Shown in pieces: positions 1 through 7,881 of a stretch of DNA of 64,000 bases; within the stretch, counting starts at the first letter, position 1, and the number at the start of each line of letters is the position of its first letter. Location: assembly GCA_015059685.1 (NCBI GenBank), contig SUZW01000007.1:1-64000 (forward strand), read 5' to 3'. The stretch is from Rikenellaceae bacterium (GTDB taxonomy: Bacteria > Bacteroidota > Bacteroidia > Bacteroidales > Rikenellaceae). A program made the translations under genes and the position numbers. The notes beneath the pieces were generated by a model that was not told the DNA's origin, ran no database searches, and saw nothing but the letters and a program-made list of their open reading frames with translations.

Positions 1-124
1 TATTGTCGTTGTTTTGCGGAGGTTGTTGTTGCTCGGTGCTGTTTGTATTGTCTGAATCTGTTGAGTTTGAACATGCAATGCCGATACAAAAAAGTGTAAC
101 GATAAGAAGTGTAAATTGTTTCAT
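1..124 (-). CDS. Lipoprotein, N-terminal fragment (cut by window edge)
   Basis: The reverse strand from 124 reads MKQFTLLIVTLFCIGIACSN and then a Ser/Asn/Gln/Pro-rich linker before the window ends. The N-terminus is a lysine, a hydrophobic stretch and a lipobox-like end (IGIAC), so Cys18 is the probable lipidation site of an exported lipoprotein. The low-complexity linker is typical of Bacteroidales surface lipoproteins. The functional domain lies outside the window, so no function can be given. Confidence 0.6.
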   Translation of the reverse strand, partial: MKQFTLLIVTLFCIGIACSNSTDSDNTNSTEQQQPPQNNDN

Positions 125-204
125 AGGCAAATCTTGTTTTATGGTTTCTGCCCCATAAATTTAGAAATAATTTTTCATAGTTGCAAAGTTGCGCTAAGAA
201 AATA

Positions 205-303
205 GTGGTTATTAGCGGTGGTTAGGGGTGGTTAAGGGGAGTTAGAGTGGCGCAACTCTAACGGCCTCTAAATACCTCTAACAACCTTTAACAACCTCTA
301 ATG
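205..303. repeat. Decamer tandem repeat forming a large imperfect inverted repeat
   Basis: Units of exactly 10 bp start at 211, 221, 231 and 241 (type GTTAGGGGTG). They are followed by units of the complementary type at 261, 271, 281 and 291 (type ACAACCTCTA). The centre is a perfect stem, GTTAGAGT at 241-248 against ACTCTAAC at 255-262. No gene lies between 125 and 461; this repeat, the next one and a terminator fill the gap. Confidence 0.8.
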
Positions 304-320
304 AAATTGCGCCGCAAAAA

Positions 321-348
321 AGCCAATGGCTAATGGCTAATGGCTAAC
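321..348. repeat. Heptamer tandem repeat, GGCTAAT type
   Basis: Four contiguous 7-bp units: AGCCAAT, GGCTAAT, GGCTAAT, GGCTAAC. The same family recurs at 3724-3758 before clpP and, inverted, at 59442-59469 before proS. Confidence 0.8.
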
Positions 349-411
349 AAAGCTGGGTATCGTTTTCGATACCCGATTTTATATTGCGGTCTTTTTGGCT
401 TGTTTGAGGAC

Positions 412-443
412 AAAAAAATCCGCCTTTCGGGGCGGATTTTTAT
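412..443 (-). terminator. Intrinsic terminator of the Ig-like lipoprotein gene
   Basis: AAAATCCGCC and GGCGGATTTT form a stem closed by a TTTCGG-type loop, flanked by A and T runs. It lies just downstream of the reverse-strand gene ending at 462 and could work in both directions. Confidence 0.85.
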
Positions 444-461
444 TTATACAACTCTTTCCGA

Positions 462-1769
462 TTATGGTATAAGGTTGATAGTGTAGGTCTGGGTGTGTTC
501 GCCACACTTGTAGGTCAGCGTTACCGCTGCAAGGTCGGTAGTGTTCAGGCGCTCAATCTCCCACGATTCGCCGTCTGCGCTCTTTGTCACCTTAACCTTG
601 CTTGGGTCGCTCGAAGTAAGAGTGTATTCTGATGTCGGAATATAATACTCTTTGTAGTATCGAGGCAATGCATTTTCACTTCCAGAAGAACGATAATATG
701 CAATAAATGCCAACTTATTAGATTCTTTGTTATCCCAATTCCACTTGTAATCAAAATCTTCACTCAATGAGTATAGACCATCGTAGTTTATGGCATTTCC
801 AGAGTAACGAAGCAACCACGCAAAAGTTTGGAAATAGACATTTGCCCTTGCAAATACTGTGCTTCCATTACCATAAAACGCACGAACATCAACGCCTCTG
901 ATTCTCGATGTTGGGCTTGGCCAAGTGTAGGTCAATGTCGCCTTATCATCTGTTACATTATATTTCAAGCCATCGGGGTTTGAAGAAGAATTTGGGTCGT
1001 TCCATATCCAAGTAAGTTCCTTTAACGATACTCCCTCCGGGGTGACCTTCGCCTTCAAATCGACCTCCTTACCCCACCAAGTATAGATTTCTTGGTCTGT
1101 TTTGCCGTCGAATGTTACAGAGGTTGGAGCAACTATGTCCTCTTTAACAGTAATAGTACATTCGCGTTCGAAGCCACCTTCGTCGCTTACCGCTTTAATC
1201 GTGCAAGTACCAGGCTTCAAGCCTTTAATGGTATAATCGTCAGCCTGAGGTGCATCTGTATTGGGTCCTTTGTATTTGATAGATAAGACTTCTGGGTTGC
1301 TTAAAGTGATAGTAACATTTCGGTTTGTTGCATCGAGAGGCATAACCAATACGGTGATAAAATCCTCTTCTCCTTCTAGGATTTCAAAAGGATAATTTAT
1401 GCCAACCTTCTCTACCGGCACCTTCTCGGTTACAACCTTTACGGGAATTGTTGCGGTATGACCGCCATCTGCAGTGGTTGCAGTAAGGGTGGTTTCGCCT
1501 ACGGCTACGCCCGTTACTACTCCATTGGCAACGGTGGCTACTGCGGTGTCGGCAATGCTCCACTCAACTGCCTTGTTGGTTGCCTTTTCTGGAGCAATGA
1601 TAGCCTTTACGGTTGCACTCTCGCCAATCTCCAAGCCCACCATTGTCTTATCCAGCGATACGCCCGTAACAGCAACAGGTGCAGATGGGGTGGGTTCTTC
1701 GGTGTTCTTCTTGCAAGCAGTGAAGCACAATGCCACTGCTGCCAATACTAAAAGTAAATAGTTTTTCAT
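462..1769 (-). CDS. Lipoprotein with bacterial Ig-like (Big_2) domains
   Basis: A 435-residue exported protein. The start at 1769 (MKNYLLLVLAAVALCFTAC) gives a clean signal peptide and lipobox with Cys19 as the lipidation site; an in-frame upstream ATG at 1796 would spoil this. A short Thr/Pro linker is followed by a clear Big_2 domain (about residues 33-112, with the pattern VTGVSLDKTMVGLEIGES and a final TATIPVKV). A second Ig-like domain follows (about 118-210) with the same PLDATNR-type turn. The C-terminal half is not recognised. Big_2 domains are common in surface adhesion or scaffold proteins of Bacteroidales; the ligand is unknown. It is transcribed alone, from a promoter at 1976-2007 through a long leader that contains a nine-base homopolymer. 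Confidence 0.85.
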   Translation of the reverse strand: MKNYLLLVLAAVALCFTACKKNTEEPTPSAPVAVTGVSLDKTMVGLEIGESATVKAIIAPEKATNKAVEWSIADTAVATVANGVVTGVAVGETTLTATTADGGHTATIPVKVVTEKVPVEKVGINYPFEILEGEEDFITVLVMPLDATNRNVTITLSNPEVLSIKYKGPNTDAPQADDYTIKGLKPGTCTIKAVSDEGGFERECTITVKEDIVAPTSVTFDGKTDQEIYTWWGKEVDLKAKVTPEGVSLKELTWIWNDPNSSSNPDGLKYNVTDDKATLTYTWPSPTSRIRGVDVRAFYGNGSTVFARANVYFQTFAWLLRYSGNAINYDGLYSLSEDFDYKWNWDNKESNKLAFIAYYRSSGSENALPRYYKEYYIPTSEYTLTSSDPSKVKVTKSADGESWEIERLNTTDLAAVTLTYKCGEHTQTYTINLIP

Positions 1770-1890
1770 AATAGTTAAATATTTGGGATTAAACATCTAT
1801 TGAGCGATACGACAAAAAACAGCAAGGCAGGAGATGCTCTCGGATACCCTCCTGTCTGCAATTTGTAACTATTTGATTTACAACGCTATA

Positions 1891-1899
1891 CCCCCCCCC
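1891..1899. repeat. Homopolymer C9 (G9 on the coding strand) in a 5' leader
   Basis: Nine consecutive C residues lie in the untranslated leader of the Ig-like lipoprotein gene, between its promoter (1976-1983) and start codon (1769). Confidence 0.9.
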
Positions 1900-1975
1900 T
1901 AAAAGAGGCTGTCGAAGCCAACAACGGCAAAGATATGTTGGTGAGGTTACGCATAATATATCATCTTATCTATCA

Positions 1976-2007
1976 CAAATATAGGAAATCCTTTCGGAAA
2001 TTGCAAA
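1976..2007 (-). promoter_or_regulatory. Bacteroidetes-type promoter of the Ig-like lipoprotein
   Basis: On the reverse strand, TTTG (2004-2007) and TATATTTG (1976-1983) are separated by 20 bp, which fits the -33/-7 consensus. The predicted leader is about 200 nt. Confidence 0.75.
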
Positions 2008-2039
2008 TAAATGGAGAGTTTTTTGAGTCGGCAGAAAGA

Positions 2040-2201
2040 AATGGCATTCGCTCACGATGTTCGCTGAATGGCAACGAATGGCATTCGCTCGTTTCACTCG
2101 CTTAATGGCAAGCCGACAAAATTGTTATTCTATGCTATTCAGCACTCTGCAAGAGTGCGCATGCCATTCAGGGCGCAAGCCCGAATGTCATTTAATGCCA
2201 T
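2040..2201. repeat. AATGGCA-box element with interposed mini-hairpins (copy A)
   Basis: AATGGCA boxes lie at 2040, 2067, 2077 and 2104; inverted boxes (TGCCATT or TGCCAT) lie at 2162 and 2196. Between them are small perfect hairpins such as GCACTC-TGCAA-GAGTGC (2142-2158) and GGGC-GCAA-GCCC (2171-2182). The element is noncoding and lies between divergent genes. Confidence 0.75.
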
Positions 2202-2212
2202 AAAACTCAAAG

Positions 2213-2240
2213 TTTTCCGTTTTCCGCTTTCCGTTTTCCG
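2213..2240. repeat. Heptamer tandem repeat, TTTTCCG type
   Basis: Four 7-bp units (TTTTCCG, TTTTCCG, CTTTCCG, TTTTCCG) end 10 bp before the -7 box of the tig promoter, so they occupy its -33 region. Confidence 0.8.
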
Positions 2241-2250
2241 TTTTTATGTT

Positions 2251-2258
2251 TATCTTTG
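2251..2258 (+). promoter_or_regulatory. -7 promoter box for tig
   Basis: TATCTTTG matches TAnnTTTG, about 50 bp before the tig start. No TTTG is found at -33; heptamer repeats occupy that position. Confidence 0.65.
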
Positions 2259-2309
2259 TGCCCGAAATATGTGAAAACGAAAATTCAAACAAATAACATA
2301 TAAAACACT

Positions 2310-3635
2310 ATGAACATTACAAAGGTAGAGAAAGAACAGGGTGCAGCATTGCTTCGCATCGTTGTTGAGGAGGCAGATTATGCAGCCGAGGTAGAGAAGA
2401 TGCTTCGCGACTACAAGCGCAAGGCTAACATTCCGGGATTCCGTCAGGGTATGGTCCCTATGGGCGTTATCAAGAAGATGTACGGCAAGGGCGTAGTTGC
2501 AGAGCAGGCTTATCGCAAGGCTTCAAACGCTGCATTCGAGTATTTGCAGAAGGAGAAGATTGACTATATCGGCGATGTAATTCCTGCCGAGGAGCAGGGC
2601 GACTTCGACTTCGACAACAACACAACTCACGAGTTCGTATTCGAGTATGGTGTAGCTCCAAAGTACGATGTAGCACTCACCGCAAAGGATAAGATTACCT
2701 ACCACAAAATCAAGATCGACAAGAAGATGCACGCATCGTTCCTCGACAACTACCTCCGCCGCTACGGCTCGTTGAAGGATGTAGATAAGGTGAAGAAGGA
2801 CGAGGCATTGAATGTAACTCTCGACAATGGCGATTTGCGTATCGAGGAGGCTTATGTAGGTCTTATCTCGATGTCTGACGAGGAGCGCAAGCCATTTATC
2901 GGCAAGAAGGTCGGCTACAAGACCGAAGTTAATATCAACGAGTTGTACAAGACTCCGTCGCAGCGTGCTGCAATTCTCCAAGTTAAGGAGGATGAGTTGG
3001 AGGGTATCAACCCTAACTTCTCGTTGGAGATTACCAAGATTCGCCAGTTTGCAAACCCAGAGCTCAACGAGGAGTTCTTCAAGATGGCATTCCCAGAGGG
3101 CAATGTTACAAACGAGGAGCAGCTCAACGCATTTATCGACACTCAAATCGAGGCAGAGTTGAAGCGTGAGAGCGACTATATGTTCACCTTCGCAGTGCGT
3201 GACTTCCTCGTGCAGAAGGCTAACCTTGCAATGCCTGTTGAGTTCTTGAAGCGTTGGTTGTACACCATCAACGAGGGCAAGTTCACAATGGAGGATATCG
3301 AGAAGGATTTTGATGCGTTCCTCAAGATGTTCACTTGGAACTATATCCAGCGTCGTGTAATCGAGGCTGAGAAGATTTCGGTTTCGGCTGACGAGGCAAA
3401 GGCAGAGGCAAAGAATTTGGCTGCTGCGCAGTTCGCACAGTACGGTATGCCTAACGCTCCGGAGGATATGCTCGAGAACTTTGCAAAGAATATTCTCGAC
3501 AACAAGGAGCAGAACCAGAAGGTTTACGAGAAGTTGTACGAGCAGAAGGTTGTAGAGTCTGTACGCTCGAAGGTTAAGGTTACCGAGAAGGGTGTTACTG
3601 CCGAGGAGTTTGCGGAGCTTGCAAAGGCATTGTAA
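2310..3635 (+). CDS. tig: Trigger factor, ribosome-associated chaperone
   Basis: A 441-residue protein, normal for the family. Trigger factor binds ribosomal protein L23 at the exit tunnel and shields nascent chains. The N-terminal ribosome-binding domain carries the signature GFRQGMVP at residues 43-50. The central peptidyl-prolyl isomerase segment (about 150-235) is poorly conserved, as is usual in Bacteroidetes. The helical C-terminal arms (about 250-441) are rich in Glu and Lys. The gene has its own promoter and a strong terminator, and clpP and clpX follow, the same neighbourhood as tig-clpP-clpX in proteobacteria. The link is presumably chaperoning and protein quality control. Confidence 0.95.
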   Translation: MNITKVEKEQGAALLRIVVEEADYAAEVEKMLRDYKRKANIPGFRQGMVPMGVIKKMYGKGVVAEQAYRKASNAAFEYLQKEKIDYIGDVIPAEEQGDFDFDNNTTHEFVFEYGVAPKYDVALTAKDKITYHKIKIDKKMHASFLDNYLRRYGSLKDVDKVKKDEALNVTLDNGDLRIEEAYVGLISMSDEERKPFIGKKVGYKTEVNINELYKTPSQRAAILQVKEDELEGINPNFSLEITKIRQFANPELNEEFFKMAFPEGNVTNEEQLNAFIDTQIEAELKRESDYMFTFAVRDFLVQKANLAMPVEFLKRWLYTINEGKFTMEDIEKDFDAFLKMFTWNYIQRRVIEAEKISVSADEAKAEAKNLAAAQFAQYGMPNAPEDMLENFAKNILDNKEQNQKVYEKLYEQKVVESVRSKVKVTEKGVTAEEFAELAKAL

Positions 3636-3664
3636 TAAAAGCCTGATTTAAGGTAATAAAAACG

Positions 3665-3702
3665 AAAACTCTGCAAGTTGGCGCAAGACTTGCAGAGTTT
3701 TT
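3665..3702 (+). terminator. Intrinsic terminator after tig
   Basis: A 14-bp stem, AAAACTCTGCAAGT (3665-3678) against ACTTGCAGAGTTTT (3688-3701), with a T-rich 3' side. It separates tig from clpP transcription. Confidence 0.85.
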
Positions 3703-3723
3703 AATCTTTGAGAAACAAATAAA

Positions 3724-3758
3724 GGCTAATGGCCAATGGCCAATAGCTAATGGCTATA
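3724..3758. repeat. Heptamer tandem repeat abutting the clpP start
   Basis: Five 7-bp units (GGCTAAT, GGCCAAT, GGCCAAT, AGCTAAT, GGCTATA) end five bases before the clpP ATG at 3764, so they occupy the place of a ribosome binding site. Confidence 0.8.
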
Positions 3759-3763
3759 AAACT

Positions 3764-4432
3764 ATGAACGAATTTGAAAAGTTTGCCCACGGGCATTGTG
3801 GTATCTCGTCGCTACGCTTGCACGACTATAAGGCGATGCAGGCATCGTACATAAACCCGATGATACTGGAGGAGCGTCAGCTCAATGTTACACAGCTCGA
3901 TGTCTTCAGCCGCCTGATGATGGAGCGCATCCTCTTTCTCGGTGCACCGATAAATGACGATGTTGCAAATATCATTCAGGCGCAGTTGCTCTTCTTGGAG
4001 TCGGCAGACCCGATGAAGGATATCCAGATATATGTAAACTCTCCGGGCGGAAGTGTCTCGGCAGGTTTGGGTATCTACGATACGATGCAACTCGTGAATT
4101 GCGATGTCGCAACCATCTGTACGGGTATGGCGGCCTCGATGGGTGCTGTGCTTCTCACGGCAGGTGCTGCTGGTAAGCGTCAGGCGTTGCCACACTCCCG
4201 CATTATGATACATCAGCCACTCGGAGGTGTGCAGGGTCAGGCTTCGGATATCGAGATTACGGCTCGTGAGATTGCTCGCACAAAGCGTGAGTTGTACGAG
4301 ATATTATCGCTCCACTCGGGCAAGAGCATTGCCGAGATAGAGCGTGATGCCGACCGTGACTATTGGCTCTCGGCCGAGGAGGCAAAGGAGTATGGTCTGA
4401 TAGACTCTATTCTTACAAAACACACGAAGTAG
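3764..4432 (+). CDS. clpP: ATP-dependent Clp protease proteolytic subunit
   Basis: A 222-residue serine peptidase subunit that forms the tetradecameric chamber and degrades substrates unfolded by ClpX. The catalytic triad is visible: Ser125 in GMAASMG, His150 in RIMIHQP and Asp199 in DRDYW, all offset by 28 from the E. coli numbers. The offset comes from an N-terminal extension of about 30 residues ([17 protein letters not shown]), commonly seen in Bacteroidetes ClpP. The start at 3764 is directly preceded by heptamer repeats rather than a purine-rich ribosome binding site. An imperfect promoter-like TAATCTTTG lies at 3702-3710. clpX starts two bases after the stop, so the pair is one operon. 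Confidence 0.95.
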   Translation: MNEFEKFAHGHCGISSLRLHDYKAMQASYINPMILEERQLNVTQLDVFSRLMMERILFLGAPINDDVANIIQAQLLFLESADPMKDIQIYVNSPGGSVSAGLGIYDTMQLVNCDVATICTGMAASMGAVLLTAGAAGKRQALPHSRIMIHQPLGGVQGQASDIEITAREIARTKRELYEILSLHSGKSIAEIERDADRDYWLSAEEAKEYGLIDSILTKHTK

Positions 4433-4434
4433 TT

Positions 4435-5706
4435 ATGGCGCAGAAGGGTGGAAATAAGGGCGGACAACGCCGTGAAGATTGTTGCTCGTTTTGTGGTCGT
4501 CGTCGCAACGAGGTCGATATTTTGTTTCAAGGTGTCGATGGTGCGAATATCTGCGGTAGCTGTATCGAGGTGGGCCACAAGTCGCTCTCGGAGGTAGGCT
4601 TGTCGGTGGCGACAGCGAAGGCGAAGCAGGGCGGAGTGTCGATGAACGATGTTCCGAAGCCAAAGGAGATAAAGGAGTTTTTGGACAACTATGTCATCGG
4701 GCAAGATGAGGCCAAACGCTCTATTGCCGTAGCGGTTTACAACCACTACAAGCGACTCTCGGTGGCGCAGGGCGAGCAGGATATCGAGCTCGACAAGTCG
4801 AATATCGTCTTGGTGGGACCTACGGGCACGGGCAAGACCCTGATTGCTCGCAGTATCGCACGACTGCTGAAGGTGCCATTCACGATTGTCGATGCCACGG
4901 TATTGACGCAGGCAGGTTATGTGGGCGAGGATGTCGAGAGTATCCTCTCTCGCCTGTTACAGGCTGCCGATTACGACACGAAGGCGGCCGAGCGAGGCAT
5001 TGTCTTTATCGACGAGATAGATAAGATTGCCCGCAAGGGCGACAACCCGAGCATCACTCGTGATGTGTCGGGTGAGGGTGTGCAGCAGGCTCTCTTGAAA
5101 ATTTTGGAGGGCACGGTGGTGAATGTTCCGCCACAGGGTGGTCGCAAGCACCCCGAGCAGGCCTTTGTGCAGGTTGATACCAAAAATATTCTCTTTATCT
5201 GCGGTGGTGCATTCGATGGTATCGAGAAGCGTATCGCACAGCGACTCAATACCCGAGCAATGGGCTACGGCAGGGTAGATACCGAGAGTATCGACCGAGA
5301 TAATCTGTTGAAGTATGTTCAGCCGCAGGATATTCGCTCGTTCGGTCTTATCCCGGAGTTGGTTGGCCGTATCCCGGTGCTTACGCACCTCGAGCCACTC
5401 TCGAGGGAGGCTCTGCGCTCAATCTTGACCGAGCCGAAGAACGCTATCGTAAGCCAATATAAGGCGATGCTCAAGATGGATGGTGTGGAGTTGGAGTTTG
5501 CGGATGAGGCGTTGGACTATATTGTGGACAAGGCCATAGAGTTCAAACTCGGAGCACGAGGCTTGCGCTCGATTTGCGAGGCGGTGATGAAGGAGTTGAT
5601 GTACGAGGCACCATCGTCGAACGAGGGGCATATCGTCATCACACGAGATTATGCTGCCGAGCGTATTAACCGTGCGCCTGTATCGCAGTTGAATAGGGCT
5701 GTTTAG
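4435..5706 (+). CDS. clpX: ATP-dependent Clp protease ATP-binding subunit ClpX
   Basis: A 423-residue AAA+ unfoldase that recognises substrates and feeds them into ClpP. The start at 4435, two bases after clpP, is preferred over an in-frame ATG inside clpP because it places the zinc-binding domain at the N-terminus. That domain has Cys17, Cys20, Cys40 and Cys43 (CSFC and CGSC). The AAA+ core shows Walker A GPTGTGKT (128-135), pore loop GYVG (161-164), Walker B FIDEID (191-196) and the sensor-2 motif LGARGLRS near the C-terminus. Length and motifs are complete. Translation is probably coupled to clpP. Confidence 0.97.
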   Translation: MAQKGGNKGGQRREDCCSFCGRRRNEVDILFQGVDGANICGSCIEVGHKSLSEVGLSVATAKAKQGGVSMNDVPKPKEIKEFLDNYVIGQDEAKRSIAVAVYNHYKRLSVAQGEQDIELDKSNIVLVGPTGTGKTLIARSIARLLKVPFTIVDATVLTQAGYVGEDVESILSRLLQAADYDTKAAERGIVFIDEIDKIARKGDNPSITRDVSGEGVQQALLKILEGTVVNVPPQGGRKHPEQAFVQVDTKNILFICGGAFDGIEKRIAQRLNTRAMGYGRVDTESIDRDNLLKYVQPQDIRSFGLIPELVGRIPVLTHLEPLSREALRSILTEPKNAIVSQYKAMLKMDGVELEFADEALDYIVDKAIEFKLGARGLRSICEAVMKELMYEAPSSNEGHIVITRDYAAERINRAPVSQLNRAV

Positions 5707-5725
5707 TCGGCAAGTAGCATAAAAT

Positions 5726-5764
5726 GAAAAAAAGAGTCTTCGAAAATTTTGAAGGCTCTTTTTT
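5726..5764 (+). terminator. Intrinsic terminator after clpX
   Basis: AAAAAGAGTCTTCGAA pairs imperfectly with TTTGAAGGCTCTTTTTT, and a T run follows at 5759-5764. Confidence 0.85.
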
Positions 5765-5770
5765 AATTGT

Positions 5771-5778
5771 TATATTTG
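5771..5778 (+). promoter_or_regulatory. -7 promoter box for transketolase
   Basis: TATATTTG matches TAnnTTTG, 43 bp before the start codon. No clear TTTG element is found 20 bp upstream. Confidence 0.6.
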
Positions 5779-5821
5779 CAGTAAGTTAGTGAAATTTTTG
5801 AAATAAACTATATAAACTACT

Positions 5822-7852
5822 ATGAACACAGATTTGAAGTTGAAGAGGGCGGCCGATAATATTCGTATTTTGGCAGCCTCGATGGTTGAGAAGGCGAAGT
5901 CGGGACACCCCGGTGGAGCAATGGGTGGAGCAGACTTTGTGAGTGTATTGTTTGCGGAGTTTTTGCGCTACGACCCCGATAATATGTTGTATCCGCATCG
6001 TGATAGATTTTTCCTCGATCCGGGACATATGTCACCGATGCTCTACTCGGTGCTCACCTTGGCGGGTCACTACTCGTTGGAAGATTTGCAACATTTCCGT
6101 CAGTGGGGTAGTGTGACACCGGGTCACCCCGAGGTCGATTTCTTGCGAGGTGTGGAGAACACTTCGGGCCCACTCGGACAGGGTCACGCCATGGGTCTCG
6201 GTGCTGCTATAGCAGAGCGCTTCTTGGCGGCTCGTTTTGGCGAGTGGACTGCGCATAAGACCTATATTTATATATCCGATGGTGCTGTGCAGGAGGAGGT
6301 GTCGCAGGGCGTAGGTCGCATTGCGGGTAACCTCGGACTCTCGAACATCATCATGTACTACGACTCGAATAATGTGCAGCTCTCGACCAAGGTCGATGAG
6401 GTTGACGAGGAGGATATCCCTGCAAAGTATCGTGCATGGGGCTGGCAGGTCTTGGAGATTGACGGCCACGATATTGCTCAAATTCGTGAGGCTCTTGTCA
6501 AGGCGAATGCTTCGACCGAGAAGCCTACACTTATCGTTGGCCACACCGTTATGGGCAAGGGCCTCGTTACGGCCGAAGGTGAGTCGTTCGAGGATAAGGT
6601 ATCGACACACGGACAGCCTGTGTCGGCTGCGGGAGCATCGTTGGAGGCTACAATTCGCAACCTCGGCGGTAACCCCGAGGAGCCATTCAAGATATTCTCG
6701 GATGTAGCGGACCTGTTTGAGGGTCGTGCCAATGCGTTGCGTCAGGAGATGGAGAAGCGTAAAGCTGTCGAGGCGGAGTGGCGCAAGGAGAACCCTGTGC
6801 TTGCCCGCAAGATGGATGGCTTTTTCGCAGGTAAGTTGCCTGAGATTGACTACCGCACTATAGGTGTGAAGGCCGGCTCGGCAACTCGTGCTGCATCTTC
6901 GACCGTGTTGGGCGTGTATGGCGAGCAGGTTGAGAATATGATTGTCGCTTCGGCCGACTTGAGCAACTCGGATAAGACCGACGGCTTCTTGAAGAAGACA
7001 CACGCCTTCAAGCGTGGCGACTTTACGGGTCAATTCTTCCAGGCGGGTGTGTCGGAGTTTACGATGGCCTGCGTGATGAATGGTATGGCCTTGCACGGAG
7101 GTGTTATCCCGGCGTGTGGTACATTCTTCGTATTCTCGGACTATATGAAGCCTGTGGTGCGTTTGTCGGCACTTATGGGTCTGCATGTGATATTTATCTG
7201 GACACACGACTCGTTCCGTGTAGGCGAGGATGGCCCTACACACCAGCCTATCGAGCAGGAGGCACAGATACGCCTTATGGAGCATCTCCACAACCACAAG
7301 GGTGAGCGCTCGATGGTGGTACTCCGCCCTGCCGATGCCGAGGAGAGTGTTGCAGCGTGGAAGATAGCACTCGAGGAGCATCGTCCTGTAGGCCTGGTAC
7401 TCTCTCGCCAGGATATCAAGAGCCTCCCAACACTCCACGCAGCCCGTATCGACGAGGCTATGCAGGCACAGAAGGGTGCCTACACCGTGGTTGATGCAGC
7501 CAAGCCGGATGTGGTTATGGTGGCTTCGGGCTCGGAGGTTTCGACCTTGGTTGAGGGCGCAGAGCTCTTGACAAAGGAGGGCATTGCGGTGCGTGTTGTC
7601 AGCGTTCCGAGCGAGGGCTTGTTCCGTGACCAGCCAAAGTCGTACCAGGAGAGCGTTTTGCCTTCGGGCGTGGTGCGCTATGGTATGACCTCGGGTCTGC
7701 CTGTGACACTGCTTGGTCTGGTTGGCTCGATGGAGAATATCCACGGCCTCGACCACTTCGGCCACTCGGCTCCTTACAAGGTCCTCGACAAGGAGTTCGG
7801 CTACAATGGTGAAACCGTATATAACGAGGTTAAGAAGTTGCTCGACAAATAG
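5822..7852 (+). CDS. tkt: Transketolase
   Basis: A 676-residue thiamine diphosphate enzyme of the non-oxidative pentose phosphate pathway that moves two-carbon ketol units between sugar phosphates. Seen in the sequence: the N-terminal KSGHPGGAMGG segment; the cofactor motif written SDGAVQEEVS followed by SNNVQLS (the GDG...NN motif with Ser in place of the first Gly); the invariant STHGQPVS; and the pyrimidine domain motif EFTMACVMNGMALHGG. Full length for the family. It is transcribed from its own promoter and followed 29 bp later by a PHP phosphoesterase gene with a good ribosome binding site, probably as one operon. Confidence 0.95.
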   Translation: MNTDLKLKRAADNIRILAASMVEKAKSGHPGGAMGGADFVSVLFAEFLRYDPDNMLYPHRDRFFLDPGHMSPMLYSVLTLAGHYSLEDLQHFRQWGSVTPGHPEVDFLRGVENTSGPLGQGHAMGLGAAIAERFLAARFGEWTAHKTYIYISDGAVQEEVSQGVGRIAGNLGLSNIIMYYDSNNVQLSTKVDEVDEEDIPAKYRAWGWQVLEIDGHDIAQIREALVKANASTEKPTLIVGHTVMGKGLVTAEGESFEDKVSTHGQPVSAAGASLEATIRNLGGNPEEPFKIFSDVADLFEGRANALRQEMEKRKAVEAEWRKENPVLARKMDGFFAGKLPEIDYRTIGVKAGSATRAASSTVLGVYGEQVENMIVASADLSNSDKTDGFLKKTHAFKRGDFTGQFFQAGVSEFTMACVMNGMALHGGVIPACGTFFVFSDYMKPVVRLSALMGLHVIFIWTHDSFRVGEDGPTHQPIEQEAQIRLMEHLHNHKGERSMVVLRPADAEESVAAWKIALEEHRPVGLVLSRQDIKSLPTLHAARIDEAMQAQKGAYTVVDAAKPDVVMVASGSEVSTLVEGAELLTKEGIAVRVVSVPSEGLFRDQPKSYQESVLPSGVVRYGMTSGLPVTLLGLVGSMENIHGLDHFGHSAPYKVLDKEFGYNGETVYNEVKKLLDK

Positions 7853-7881
7853 GGGTTGTTAATGTTGAAAACAAGGAGATT

